NCBI GenBank assembly: GCA_031281585.1
Contig: JAITFE010000021.1
Coordinates: forward strand, 1 to 34,848
Length of the DNA stretch: 34,848 nucleotides
Direction of reading: 5' to 3'
Source of the DNA: Bifidobacteriaceae bacterium
GTDB taxonomy: Bacteria > Actinomycetota > Actinomycetes > Actinomycetales > WQXJ01
In this document: piece after piece, positions 23,266 to 32,669 of the stretch
Numbering within the stretch: position 1 is the first letter of the stretch
How the letters are laid out: every line of letters begins with the position of its first letter
Made by a program: the position numbers and the translations under genes
The notes under the pieces: model-generated
The model's input: the letters and a program-made list of their open reading frames with translations, nothing else
What the model was told of the DNA's origin: nothing
Database searches by the model: none

Positions 23266-26200
23266 TCACCGAGGCGTCACCTTCCAGATTTCCTTGCCCC
23301 GCCTTTTTGCCGTCGTGAAGCCCAAGCGCTTCAGATGACGGACCATCGCGTCGTTGGGTTCTCCCTTCGAAACTTCCACGGTTTTGCCTTCGGCTAGTTT
23401 CGCGTACTCGCCTCCCAGCGCGGCAAGAACGGTTGGCAACTCGCCTTGGTTGTCCCATGCGGCCAAGCGCGGGGATGCGATTCTCAGGAGAACAGCCCGG
23501 TCTGCGCCCGCTTGGGCAAGGACGGCGAAGCTTTCAAAGTCGATTGCAAACCCATCGTGAAGCACACGTCTTGCCAGGGTCGTGGCGGTGCCGCGACTCA
23601 GCACCTTCAGCCAACGTGGAGCATTCGTAACCAGCGTTTCTGCGAGGACCGGAGCCAGCAGGGGATCGTCGAGGATTGATGTGATCTCTGAGGAGGTTAG
23701 GCACAGCTCGGTCAAGAACTCTGCGGGGCGCTTCGAGACGACCAGCAGGGCGCGCTTCGTGGCCCAGGAGGACGCCCGCAGTCTTGTGAAAACGGCCCGG
23801 TCGTCGGCAACCATCCTTTGGCCGACGAGTTCGGGCAGGACTGCGTCGTCTTGAATGCCGGTCGGATCGAGGAAGGCCTCAAACCCAAGTCCATTTGCGA
23901 GGTCCAGACGCTTTACCAGAGCAACCTCCCGCGAACTGAGAACCGCGCTCGCTACGGCCACCTTGCGTGAATCTTCGATCCCCTTGAGTTCATTGATGGC
24001 ATCCGCTTCGTTCAGGAACTTCGCCAGGGCGCTGTCCACTTCAGATACCACCGCAATGTACGCCTCGATGTTCCGGAAGCTCGGCTCGAACATGCGGTCA
24101 TAAGCCAGGTCCGGCCAGAATGACCTGTCTACTGTGGTGATGTCGTCGATCACGCACCCGGGGCCAGCGCCGGCGATGACGCCTCTTGCGGCCAGCGGAG
24201 AAACACCTTGCAGGTCTTTCAGGACCCGCGTGAGCCCGGGTGCTCCCTTGATCGTCCACGGTCTGGTACCCGTCTTGGCGACCTCCTCTCGGAACAAAGC
24301 GAGGTAGTCATCGATCTCTTGCAGTAGGTACTCGTAGACTCCAGGGGCCGCAGAGAACACCTCGTCTAAGGAGAACCAAGAATCCCCTCCCATCACGATT
24401 GCGATATTGCGACGTGTAACCCGGAACAGGGACCTTGCGACGAGCGCGGAGCGTTGAGGCTCGGCAACGGCGCTGAGGTCCGAGGCCTTGGCCCCCCAAC
24501 TGCCGAGAAGCGTAGCCAAGGCTTGCGCGACGGACGGATCGGTCGGTTCGGAGAAGCATCGCAATTCCCCCAGACAGCTATCCAGGCGTTCGCGCTCTTG
24601 GTCGTCGAATCGGTGGAAACCAGATGGCGCCTGGGTGGCAGAGAGAATCGCGGCGGACAGGCCGCCGAGCTTATCCGGCAACCAAGCGGAATTCAGATTT
24701 GACAGGTGTCCGAGTAGGAACTGAAAAATCTCAGGCCACAAGGTGGTCAAGCGCTCGAGCACTGGTGGTTTGTGCCATCCCTGCATCTCACCCAAGTAGA
24801 GACCAAGGAATTGCATTCCGGGCCCATCGCCCGCAACGAGGCGGCTGAACGGCTTGTCCAGTGCCGGCGGGTCGAATTTCGCATAGTGGTCAAGCACTTG
24901 GAAGTTGAAAAAACTGTTTCCGTCGAGGAAGCGCGCGCCCTCGGACTCTGCGATTGCCGGGATATCGATGTCGGGATCGTCGAAACGGAAACCGGGATCT
25001 GCAGTGTTGCGCTGAACGTTCTGGAGCACGAAGCGCAAGGCACCCGGGCTGAGGCGTCCGTGGTACTGGGTCGCGTACAACGTGAAGTTCTCGTCGATTA
25101 AGCCCTTGGAGAGAAGAACGCAGAATAGATCCGAATCCAACTGCGTCGCAGCATAGGCCGTTAGGCAGACGGCGTGCTTGGCACCAGCAGGCACGGCCGT
25201 GAGGTTGTCGCGCGCCATGAGATCCGCCATGGATGCCGTGGCCAGGTAGTGAAGCAATCCTTCGGTTTCAGCGAGCTCGGCTTCCAGGCGCTCTCTCTCG
25301 GCATGACGGTTCCCATAGAACAAGTCGCGATCCATTAGATGGGCAAGATCGACACCGCTGACTTGTAGGGATTGGCTGCTGTTCCGCGGGGTGAGCGCGG
25401 GAACATGGATAGTCACCTCGCCGCGCTCGGCCGCCAGCCAGAACTCGGGTTGACTCATCTCGTTGGTTGTGACAGTGCGCCGCGACATCTTCACGACGAC
25501 GGGTCGGCCATTGGCTCCGCCGCTTCCAAGGGATTCGAGCGCCTTGAGGACCACTCCCAGCCGTTGTGCGAGTTCCGCGCTGTTCGGCACCGTTTCGTCA
25601 ACCGCGCTCAAGCTGCTGCCGAGCTTGTCGGCCATGTTGATGAGGTAGCTGATCTGCGAGTTGACGATCACGCGATAGAACCGGTAGATGTCGTCAAGAC
25701 GACTTGTTCCGAAGGCGATGTGCTCGAAATCCGCCAGGCGGAGGTTTTTGTATACGACCATCGCGAACAACTTGTTACGTTGCGCTGCTGAATCATCCGA
25801 TCTCAACAGTCTGGAGGCGAAGACTGCGTATTCATTACGGATGTTCTTGACGAGGCGCATGTCGGTCAAATGCCCGGCTACCAGATGTAGTACCTCTGGA
25901 GAAGGCCGGACATCTTGCGCGAGGTCGGCGAACTGCGCCTCAACCAGATCCTGCGAGGCGCGGACCGATAGGAACGGCACCACCGGGATGACGATGTCGA
26001 AGAACTTTACGCGGTCGCTGGCGGCGTCGCTATTGGTTTGGGGGCCGTCTCCGCTGGTCGGTTCGAAGATGCTGTCGCGCAGCGCGTAGACAAACCTGAC
26101 AGGACCGTCGTGGACGTCAGGGGAGCTGTTGACGACGGTGTTGAGCGAGCGCAGCGCCTCAAAGATCCGGGGCTCGTCGAAACGGTCCAGATCCTCGAAG

Positions 26201-27048
26201 ATCACCGTTCTGACAGCCGTGGTTGCGAAGAAGTGGACTATCTCGTCTAGGTAGGAATCGAAGTACGTGTCGGCTCCCGCTTGAAGTGTGATTGTAGCGG
26301 AGCCGATCTTTGCTTCACTGAGATGGACGCCGCGGTATGCTCCCCGAAGAACCCCGTACGCGGCAAGACCGAGCAGCGCCGCGCCTGCCACTGTCAGGAC
26401 CCACGCAACCGCAGCTGGTCGCGTGATCGCGTTCCAAACGAGCGGCTGGATGCGCCCTGGCGTCCCGAAACTGGCCGCCAGGAGGAAGGCGACAATCCCA
26501 ACGGCGAACGCCCCGGTCACGCTGAGGCGCCTGCGGAAGGGCCTGATTCGGTCAAACCTCGAGGGGCTGGTCCTGTGCGCAGGCCGCCTGTACAGGATCT
26601 GTTTGACGATCTCCTTTTGGATGGCGTTGATCACACTCTCCGGATTGGCGTCGGGGTCTCGCCTATCGAAGGAGATTGCCGTCAGGGTCGACAGGTACAA
26701 GAAGATGGTTTCGCCGCCTGGTCGGCGACGCTTGAACTCGGCCAGGATGCTGCTCTTACCGCTTCCATAGGGTCCAGCCAAAGCGATGTTTCGCAAGTCA
26801 TCGTGGCCAAAGGACTCGTTCAAGTGGTCAACATAGCCCGCGTGTTCGGCATCATCGAAAGCCGGTGTCAGCGGACGCAGGACGGGTACGGTGGTTCTTG
26901 GTCCGGTTTCCTGGGTCACGTCCGGCCGCGTCCACTCGACCAGCCGCCTGACCGGTCTGTGAAGCAGCCGCTTGGCGACGTCACGGAAGCGGCCCTCGCC
27001 GTCCCCGCCGCCCGAGTTTTTCTCTGCCGGGGCGACCTGTCGGGTCAT
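23266..27048 (-). CDS. YobI-like membrane P-loop NTPase
   Basis: 1260-residue protein of the YobI/KAP-related P-loop family. The N-terminal LRPLTPAFDDAEHAGYVDHL, then LRNIALAGPYGSGKSS (Walker A at about 92-100), is the family hallmark. Two transmembrane helices (about 175-194 and 213-234) are inserted in the ATPase domain, as in KAP NTPases. Walker B is TVIFEDLDRF (about 280-289). The remaining 950 residues are helical and unrecognised, possibly a sensor or effector region; no nuclease motif was seen. Large membrane-embedded NTPases of this kind are frequent in defence islands, but I know of no assigned reaction. The ATG at 27048 is chosen because the preceding in-frame codons, from a TTG at 27096, are not typical; its ribosome binding site is weak. 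GC content is clearly below that of the flanking genes, suggesting transfer. Confidence 0.88.
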   Translation of the reverse strand: MTRQVAPAEKNSGGGDGEGRFRDVAKRLLHRPVRRLVEWTRPDVTQETGPRTTVPVLRPLTPAFDDAEHAGYVDHLNESFGHDDLRNIALAGPYGSGKSSILAEFKRRRPGGETIFLYLSTLTAISFDRRDPDANPESVINAIQKEIVKQILYRRPAHRTSPSRFDRIRPFRRRLSVTGAFAVGIVAFLLAASFGTPGRIQPLVWNAITRPAAVAWVLTVAGAALLGLAAYGVLRGAYRGVHLSEAKIGSATITLQAGADTYFDSYLDEIVHFFATTAVRTVIFEDLDRFDEPRIFEALRSLNTVVNSSPDVHDGPVRFVYALRDSIFEPTSGDGPQTNSDAASDRVKFFDIVIPVVPFLSVRASQDLVEAQFADLAQDVRPSPEVLHLVAGHLTDMRLVKNIRNEYAVFASRLLRSDDSAAQRNKLFAMVVYKNLRLADFEHIAFGTSRLDDIYRFYRVIVNSQISYLINMADKLGSSLSAVDETVPNSAELAQRLGVVLKALESLGSGGANGRPVVVKMSRRTVTTNEMSQPEFWLAAERGEVTIHVPALTPRNSSQSLQVSGVDLAHLMDRDLFYGNRHAERERLEAELAETEGLLHYLATASMADLMARDNLTAVPAGAKHAVCLTAYAATQLDSDLFCVLLSKGLIDENFTLYATQYHGRLSPGALRFVLQNVQRNTADPGFRFDDPDIDIPAIAESEGARFLDGNSFFNFQVLDHYAKFDPPALDKPFSRLVAGDGPGMQFLGLYLGEMQGWHKPPVLERLTTLWPEIFQFLLGHLSNLNSAWLPDKLGGLSAAILSATQAPSGFHRFDDQERERLDSCLGELRCFSEPTDPSVAQALATLLGSWGAKASDLSAVAEPQRSALVARSLFRVTRRNIAIVMGGDSWFSLDEVFSAAPGVYEYLLQEIDDYLALFREEVAKTGTRPWTIKGAPGLTRVLKDLQGVSPLAARGVIAGAGPGCVIDDITTVDRSFWPDLAYDRMFEPSFRNIEAYIAVVSEVDSALAKFLNEADAINELKGIEDSRKVAVASAVLSSREVALVKRLDLANGLGFEAFLDPTGIQDDAVLPELVGQRMVADDRAVFTRLRASSWATKRALLVVSKRPAEFLTELCLTSSEITSILDDPLLAPVLAETLVTNAPRWLKVLSRGTATTLARRVLHDGFAIDFESFAVLAQAGADRAVLLRIASPRLAAWDNQGELPTVLAALGGEYAKLAEGKTVEVSKGEPNDAMVRHLKRLGFTTAKRRGKEIWKVTPR

Positions 27049-27338
27049 GCAGGGCGTCTTTCGTCGGGTGCCACGGAGCCGGATCGCATGAGGCAATCCT
27101 ATGGATCGGCACCGGCATCGCGGTGCCAGCGGTGCGGCGTTGCGGTCCGCTGCCTCCTCCCATGCGACGCTTCTTGTCCATTGAGGACGGAGCGGGACCT
27201 ACCGCGGCAGCTGCGGCAGGTTACGCTGCTGGCGGGGTTGTAGCGCTTCTGACAACAGCGGGTCGTCAACTCGGCACCGGGCTTGGCGGCTTGGCCCCCT
27301 GTCGGCACGGTGTCGGTGCTCGGTGGGAGACTTGAGTC
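27049..27338. other. Divergent intergenic region with no clear gene
   Basis: 290 bp between the start of the YobI-like gene (minus) and tmk (plus). Open frames exist on both strands but none has recognisable protein features. It must hold the promoters of both units and is probably the right junction of the island. I could not identify convincing -35/-10 pairs. Confidence 0.4.
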
Positions 27339-28028
27339 ATGGATTCGTCGGTTGCGCCTTCTTCGCCGGTTGGGCGGTTCGTCGTGTTCGAGGGGGGGGA
27401 CAGCGCCGGGAAATCGACGCATCTGAGGCTGCTGGCGGAGCGGTTGCGGGCCGAGGGGTACGCAGATGGTCCGGGCCTGCCCTCGCTGGTGGTGACGCGG
27501 GAGCCGGGCGGGACCGAGTTGGGCGTTCAGATCAGGGAATTGTTGCTGCACGGCGGGGAGGTGGCACCGGCCGCGGAGGCCCTGCTTTACGCGGCGGACC
27601 GCGCGCAACATGTGGCCCAGGTGTTGCGGCCGGCGCTCGCGCGGGGGGACTTGGTGATCTCCGACCGCTACCTGGATTCGTCGATCGCCTACCAAGCCGA
27701 GGGGCGGGGCTTGGGCGAGGCGGCCATCAGGCAGATCAACGCGGTGGCGACCGGGGGCCTGACACCGGACCTGACCATCTTGTTGGACATCACGCCGGAC
27801 GCGGCGGCGGCGCGGCGGGACCGGCCGGAGTTGGTCGAGGACCGGATAGAGCAGGCGGGGACCGATTTCCACGCCGATGTGAACCGGCGCTACCGCGAAT
27901 TGGCCGCAGCCGCTCCCGCGCGCTACGTGGCCTTGGCCACGGTGGACCCCAAGGACGTTGTCCACCAGCGGATTTGGGAAGCCGTGCGACCCCTGCTGGC
28001 TGCGGGTGGGACGGAGGCGCGGACATGA
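27339..28028 (+). CDS. tmk: Thymidylate kinase
   Basis: 229-residue dTMP kinase, which phosphorylates dTMP to dTDP in DNA precursor synthesis in the cytoplasm. The P-loop is GGDSAGKST (19-27), substrate-binding REPGGTELG follows at about 54-62, LLYAADR at 82-88 and ISDRYLDSS (107-115) carries the DRY motif; the lid region is RRDRPELVEDRIEQ. All essential residues are present. The ATG at 27339 lies just behind a weak GAG, so the start is supported mainly by homology. The stop overlaps the start of holB as ATGA, the usual actinobacterial arrangement. A broken copy of part of this gene lies about 6 kb upstream. Confidence 0.97.
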   Translation: MDSSVAPSSPVGRFVVFEGGDSAGKSTHLRLLAERLRAEGYADGPGLPSLVVTREPGGTELGVQIRELLLHGGEVAPAAEALLYAADRAQHVAQVLRPALARGDLVISDRYLDSSIAYQAEGRGLGEAAIRQINAVATGGLTPDLTILLDITPDAAAARRDRPELVEDRIEQAGTDFHADVNRRYRELAAAAPARYVALATVDPKDVVHQRIWEAVRPLLAAGGTEART

Positions 28029-29188
28029 GCGTGTGGGACGCGGTGGTCGGTCAGCCTGCCGCCGTGGCGCAACTGAGCCACGCGGCAACCAGCCCGGAGG
28101 CCATGACCCACGCCTGGCTGATCACCGGGCCGCCGGGGTCCGGCCGGTCGGTGGCGGCGCGGGCTTTCGCGGCGGCCTTGCAGTGCGAGGAGGGCGGGTG
28201 TGGCGAGTGCCATGCCTGCCGTTCGGCGCTGGCGGGCAGCCACCCGGATGTGCTGGACACGGCGACCAAGAAAGTCGTCATCGCGATTGACGACGTTCGC
28301 GAATGGGTCACCCTGGCGTCCCGCACGCCGTCGCAGGGCCGCTGGCGGGTCATCATTGTGGAAGACGCGGACAGAATGCTGGAACGGACCGGCAACGTCC
28401 TGCTGAAGGCCCTGGAAGAACCGCCGCCGCACACCGTTTGGATTCTTTCCGCCCCCCGGCCGCAAGATGTTTTGGTGACGATTCGCTCCCGATGCCGTCG
28501 GGTCGCCCTGGGCATACCTCCCGTGGACGCGGTCACCCGGCTTTTGGTTGAGCGTGACGGAGCCGATCCGGAAACGGCCCGCCTGGCGGCGCTGGCGTCC
28601 CAGTCGCACATCGGGGTGGCCAGGCGGCTGGTCCGCGATCCGGCGGCGGGCGAGCGCCGCCGGCAGGTGCTGGCCATTCCGAAGGCGGCTTCCTCGGTGG
28701 CGCGGGCCGTGGCGGCCGCCGGCCAACTGGACGCGGTGGCGAAGGCGGAGGCGGAAGCCGTGGTCCAAGGGCGCGAGGCGCAAGAGCGGACGCAGCTCTT
28801 GGCGCAGTTGGGCGAGCCGACCGGCAAGAAGGTGAGCGCGTTCGCGCGGGCGCGGCTGCGGGAGTTCGACGAGGAGTCGACCAAGCGGGCCCGGCGCACC
28901 CAAGCCGACAGCCTGGATCAGGCCCTGATCGACTTGTTGGCGTTCTACCGGGACGTGCTGGCGGTGCAGGTCTCGGCGGGGGTTGAGCTGATCAACGCCG
29001 TAGACGCCGATTTGGTGGCGGAGCAGGCGCGCACTTCCACGCCCCAGGAGACCATGGTCCGGTTGGAGGCGGTCGAGGTGGCCCGGCAACGGCTCGGAGC
29101 GAACGTGGCCCCCGCTTTGGCGCTGGAGGCGATGGCCGTGGTCCTCGCCATGCCGGCGTTGGCCGAGGAGGGCGCGGGCCAGCGGTGA
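28025..29188 (+). CDS. holB: DNA polymerase III subunit delta'
   Basis: 387-residue clamp-loader subunit. The AAA+ domain begins MSVWDAVVGQPAAVAQL; the P-loop position reads GPPGSGRS, with Arg instead of the Walker A Lys, consistent with delta' usually not hydrolysing ATP. A zinc-binding cysteine group is visible in CEEGGCGECHACRS. The Walker B-like VIIVEDADRM and the sensor segment KALEEPPPHTVWIL, then TIRSRCRR, follow the family pattern. The C-terminal helical domain (ARLREFDEESTKRARR) is typical for actinobacterial forms. It is translationally coupled to tmk by the ATGA overlap. Confidence 0.96.
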   Translation: MSVWDAVVGQPAAVAQLSHAATSPEAMTHAWLITGPPGSGRSVAARAFAAALQCEEGGCGECHACRSALAGSHPDVLDTATKKVVIAIDDVREWVTLASRTPSQGRWRVIIVEDADRMLERTGNVLLKALEEPPPHTVWILSAPRPQDVLVTIRSRCRRVALGIPPVDAVTRLLVERDGADPETARLAALASQSHIGVARRLVRDPAAGERRRQVLAIPKAASSVARAVAAAGQLDAVAKAEAEAVVQGREAQERTQLLAQLGEPTGKKVSAFARARLREFDEESTKRARRTQADSLDQALIDLLAFYRDVLAVQVSAGVELINAVDADLVAEQARTSTPQETMVRLEAVEVARQRLGANVAPALALEAMAVVLAMPALAEEGAGQR

Positions 29189-29233
29189 GGGAGGGTCGAC
29201 GGTCTGCGCGGTCAAGTGTGCGAGAGTAAAGGG

Positions 29234-30760
29234 GTGAAACGAAGCATGAGGCAAGCTTTGACAATGGTGGGGCTATTGGCGGTCGCGGGGGGAATGACGC
29301 TGACTGGATGCGCGCTCCAACCAAGAACCCCGGTCAGTTCGCCGCCGCCATCCTCGGCGCCAGTTGTCACAGACCGGGTGGTGCCGGACGGCTGGGAGCG
29401 TTGCACGGCTGCCGCGAACGCCGAATGCACCACCCTGGAAGTTCCCCTGGATTGGGACGACCCGGACGGCGAGACGATCGAACTGGCCATTGCGCGGGTC
29501 CCCGCGACCAACCAGGACAAGCGGCTGGGTTCCCTGTTGGTCAACCCCGGCGGTCCGGGCGGGAGCGCCATAGGGTCCCTGCGTGACAGCCTTTTGCCGT
29601 CCATCAGCAAGGATGTGCGCGCCCGGTACGACATTGTGGCGTTTGACCCCCGCGGGGTTGGCCAATCCACGCCGGTGACTTGCTACACCGAAGCCGAGCA
29701 GCTTGACGAGTTCTTCGCGGCCGACTGGCCCCGGACGCCGGCGGGCTATGAGCAGTCTTTGGAAATCGTGGAGCCGTTCGCCCAGGCGTGCGCGGAGAAC
29801 TCCGGGCCGCTCCTGGCCCATGTCGACACGGTCTCAGCGGCCAAAGACATGGACGCGATCCGCGGGTTCTTGGGGGACGAGAAACTCAATTTGCTCGGCT
29901 ACTCCTATGGCACCTTCTTGGGCGCGACCTATGCCGACCTGTTCCCGGAAAAGGTGGGGCGGTTAGTTCTGGACGGCGCCCTCGACCCGTCGGTGGACGG
30001 CTCGCTGCATGAGGTGGAACAAGCGGCCGGTTTCGAGGGCGCGCTGGAGGCGTACCTTGAAGACTGCCTTGGCACTGACATCTGCCCGTTCGACGGCACC
30101 GTTGACCAGGCCAAGGCCGAAATCCACCAATTCCTGCTGGACGTGGAGGCGAACCCGCTGCCGACCAACGACCCGGACCGTCCGTTGACGCTGCCGCTCG
30201 CGATGAGCGGGATCATAGTCGCGATGTATGACGAGGGCAGTTGGATCATGGAGTCGACCGCGTTGCTTTATGCCTTGGAAGGCGACGGGTCCAGCCTGCT
30301 GTTGCTGTCCGACTTCTACTACGAACGCGAGAACGGCGAGTACGCCTCGAACCAGATGGAGGCGTTCATCGCCATCAACTGCGTGGACGACCGCCTGCCG
30401 GCCGACTTGGCGTCAGTCGAGGCCCATGCAGCCGCTTTGAAGGAAGCCTCGCCCACATTGGGGGAGTTCTGGGCCTACACCGAAAAGCAGTGCGAGGTGT
30501 GGCCGTATCCGCAAGTCGGCCAGCCGCATGTGATCAACGCGCCGGGGGCGGCGCCAATCCTGGTGATTGGGACCACCGGGGATCCAGCCACCCCGTACCA
30601 TGGCGCGGTCGCGCTGGCGGACCAACTGGAGTCGGGCGTGCTGTTGACCTATCAGGGCAACGGGCACACCGCCTACGGCCGCTCGAATGATTGCGTCACC
30701 AAAGCCGTCGACACTTACCTGCTGGAAGGCACACCCCCTGAGGACGGCCTGACCTGTTAG
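29234..30760 (+). CDS. Secreted tripeptidyl-aminopeptidase-like hydrolase
   Basis: 508-residue alpha/beta hydrolase of the SlpD/SlpE/TAP family, which cleaves short peptides from the N-terminus of substrates outside the cell. The signal peptide ends in the lipobox MTLTGC (Cys26), so it is a lipoprotein. The oxyanion block is LLVNPGGPGGSA, the nucleophile Ser224 lies in LLGYSYGTFLG, the acid is in GTTGDPATP and the histidine is in GNGHTAYG; the TAP C-terminal domain surrounds the last two. Several cysteines (WERCTAA, AECTTL, EDCLGTDICPF) suggest disulfides. The start is GTG 29234 or ATG 29246; the former keeps a Lys-Arg n-region. It follows holB by about 45 bp and could be part of the same transcript. 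Confidence 0.93.
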   Translation: MKRSMRQALTMVGLLAVAGGMTLTGCALQPRTPVSSPPPSSAPVVTDRVVPDGWERCTAAANAECTTLEVPLDWDDPDGETIELAIARVPATNQDKRLGSLLVNPGGPGGSAIGSLRDSLLPSISKDVRARYDIVAFDPRGVGQSTPVTCYTEAEQLDEFFAADWPRTPAGYEQSLEIVEPFAQACAENSGPLLAHVDTVSAAKDMDAIRGFLGDEKLNLLGYSYGTFLGATYADLFPEKVGRLVLDGALDPSVDGSLHEVEQAAGFEGALEAYLEDCLGTDICPFDGTVDQAKAEIHQFLLDVEANPLPTNDPDRPLTLPLAMSGIIVAMYDEGSWIMESTALLYALEGDGSSLLLLSDFYYERENGEYASNQMEAFIAINCVDDRLPADLASVEAHAAALKEASPTLGEFWAYTEKQCEVWPYPQVGQPHVINAPGAAPILVIGTTGDPATPYHGAVALADQLESGVLLTYQGNGHTAYGRSNDCVTKAVDTYLLEGTPPEDGLTC

Positions 30761-30900
30761 GGGCTGCGGCCAAGGGCGAACGTGCGGCCGCGCAAGATTG
30801 GTAGGGCATAAGGGTCTCTAACGGTGCCCCCTTGGCCATATCCTTTACTTGTTCTTGTTCGCCCAAGCCGTCAACGCGGCGCTGACACGAGGGAATTCCG

Positions 30901-32544
30901 GTGAATTCTCAGGCCAAAGCCAGGAAAGCCTGGGGCAGTCTGTTCGCTGCCTGCGCCGGGGCTGTGCTGGTGGCCGTCTTGGCGTTGGCCGTCGCGGTGG
31001 GCGGTATCCCACTGCTTGTCCAAGGGCGGGCGTTGACCGTGTACGGCGACTCGATGAAGCCGGCCTTCGGCCGCGGAGACGTCATTGTGATCAGAGGCGT
31101 CAAAGACCCGGACTCGATCAAGACGGGCCAGATCATCAGCTACCGCACTGACGGCGCGGGCTCCCCGGTTGCCACTCGTCGCGTGGTCGACCAAACGGAC
31201 CACGGGTCCGGACGGCGTTGGATTGTGCAGAGCGACGCCGACCAGGTCCGCGAAGAGGATTCGGTCGCCGAGAACCAGATTGTCGGGGTGTACATGTATC
31301 GCATACCGAAACTTGGCTACGCGGTCTCTTGGGCGAGCGAACACGGGATCGCGGTGATTCTGGCCGGCCTGGTCGCGGTCTTGGCCGCGGCCGTGGTGGT
31401 GCTGGTCGTGGCGCTGCGGCGGCGCTCCGGCATTCCGGGCTGGCACGGGGCCCCCGGCGACGGAAACGGTGGGAAGCCTTCGGCTGGGAGCCTCCAAGAC
31501 GGTCCGGGCGCAGGCGCCCCGCCCGCCGGGGCGGAACGCCCGTTGGCCGCAGAGCGCGGCCGGGTGGACGGTGGCGCAGGTCAGCCGGGCCGAGACGGCG
31601 GGCAAGAACCGCAGACCGGTCGCGCCGCTGGCCGGCCCGGAGGGCGAGAGCCGCAGACTGGCCGCGCCGCTGGCTGGCCTGAACGGGACGCGGTGCCCCG
31701 CGCCCCGCAGCCGCCCCCAAGCGGGGCGGCGTCCGCCGCGCCGCCGCGCCGCCGCGCCGACGCCAAACGGGCCGACCTGCTCGACACGCTGACCGGTGTG
31801 GAAAGCCTGCGGCCCAAACCGGTGCCGTGGCTTCCCGGCCCCGGCCGGTCAAACGACCGGCCCGCGCCACGGTCCGGCCGCGATGTGCCGACCTGGGATG
31901 ACGTGGCGGCGGAGCCGTCCCGCCCGGCGCCGCGACTGGAACGGCTGGTCACCACCAGGCCGGAGACTTTGGCGAAGCCGGTGGCGTTTGTCCCCACAGG
32001 CCCGGCCATGGAAGGGCACTCGACCGGCGAATTGCCGGTCCGCCACCCCCGCCGGATCGCCGGCGAACACTCGCTGGCGGACAAGATCCCGCACGCGCGG
32101 GTGCCGGTGCACCCGACGGGAGACATGCCGCCGGTGCCGCTGCTTTCTGAAGACGCCCTCTTGGTGGCGTCCCCGCCCGCCCCAGCCAGGCGGTCCGGAC
32201 CGCCGATCGCCGCGCGCATTCCAAGAGCGCAAACCCCTCCGAGCCCGCCGCCGCCTCTGCCGGCCGTGCGGATTGAACGCGCCTTGCCGTTCCACGACGG
32301 GCCGGAACGCGGCCCGGTCGAAGACGGCCGTCTTGGCGGCTGGCCACAGCGTTCGGCCGGTCCCGAACGGATGGAGCGCGGGCCGCTTGGCGCGGGCCAA
32401 GGCTCCGGCGGAGCCTTCGAGCCGCTGAAGCAAAGAGCCGCCCAAGTCATGCACGAGACCGGCGAGCTCCGCCTGGTCCGCGAGTCGCGAAAGCCTCGGG
32501 TGATCAGCCGAAACGGCTCGCCGCCCGCAGACGACCAGCGCTGA
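30901..32544 (+). CDS. SipW-like signal peptidase I with long cytoplasmic tail
   Basis: 547 residues. The first 180 form an S26-type peptidase: transmembrane helix 14-37, catalytic-serine box LTVYGDSMKPAFGRGDVIVI (Ser51), IKTGQIISYR, ATRRVVDQT (91-99), the WIVQSDAD box and a second transmembrane helix at about 148-172. In SipW/ER-type enzymes the ATRR position is a THR motif with catalytic His, and in bacterial type I enzymes it is a KR motif with Lys; here both places are Arg, so activity is uncertain. After RRRSG the remaining 370 residues are Pro/Arg/Gly-rich and disordered, with only short ordered-looking patches (RADLLDTLTGVESLR and VMHETGELRLV). The GTG at 30901 lies about eight bases behind GAGGG. 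No partner substrate gene is adjacent. Confidence 0.82.
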   Translation: MNSQAKARKAWGSLFAACAGAVLVAVLALAVAVGGIPLLVQGRALTVYGDSMKPAFGRGDVIVIRGVKDPDSIKTGQIISYRTDGAGSPVATRRVVDQTDHGSGRRWIVQSDADQVREEDSVAENQIVGVYMYRIPKLGYAVSWASEHGIAVILAGLVAVLAAAVVVLVVALRRRSGIPGWHGAPGDGNGGKPSAGSLQDGPGAGAPPAGAERPLAAERGRVDGGAGQPGRDGGQEPQTGRAAGRPGGREPQTGRAAGWPERDAVPRAPQPPPSGAASAAPPRRRADAKRADLLDTLTGVESLRPKPVPWLPGPGRSNDRPAPRSGRDVPTWDDVAAEPSRPAPRLERLVTTRPETLAKPVAFVPTGPAMEGHSTGELPVRHPRRIAGEHSLADKIPHARVPVHPTGDMPPVPLLSEDALLVASPPAPARRSGPPIAARIPRAQTPPSPPPPLPAVRIERALPFHDGPERGPVEDGRLGGWPQRSAGPERMERGPLGAGQGSGGAFEPLKQRAAQVMHETGELRLVRESRKPRVISRNGSPPADDQR

Positions 32545-32669
32545 CCCGTAGGACCGGCGCCAGGGCCCGGACGGCCGCGAAGCCGGCCAGCCCTGCCGGA
32601 CGCGCGCGGAGCGTGGCCGCGGCGGGTGCTGGGGCTGGGCCGGACGGCATCGTGCGGCTGGGGCGTTTC
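32545..32669. other. Convergent GC-rich spacer
   Basis: 125 bp between the convergent ends of the signal peptidase and aminotransferase genes. No gene is seen. It contains gccggacggcatcgtgcg at 32639-32656, which also occurs exactly at 21395-21412 after trmL. Confidence 0.5.

Noticed and set aside
27097-27335. Short open frames between the YobI-like gene and tmk
   Set aside because: None has a good ribosome binding site or recognisable sequence; the CxxC in one minus-strand frame is not enough to support a gene.
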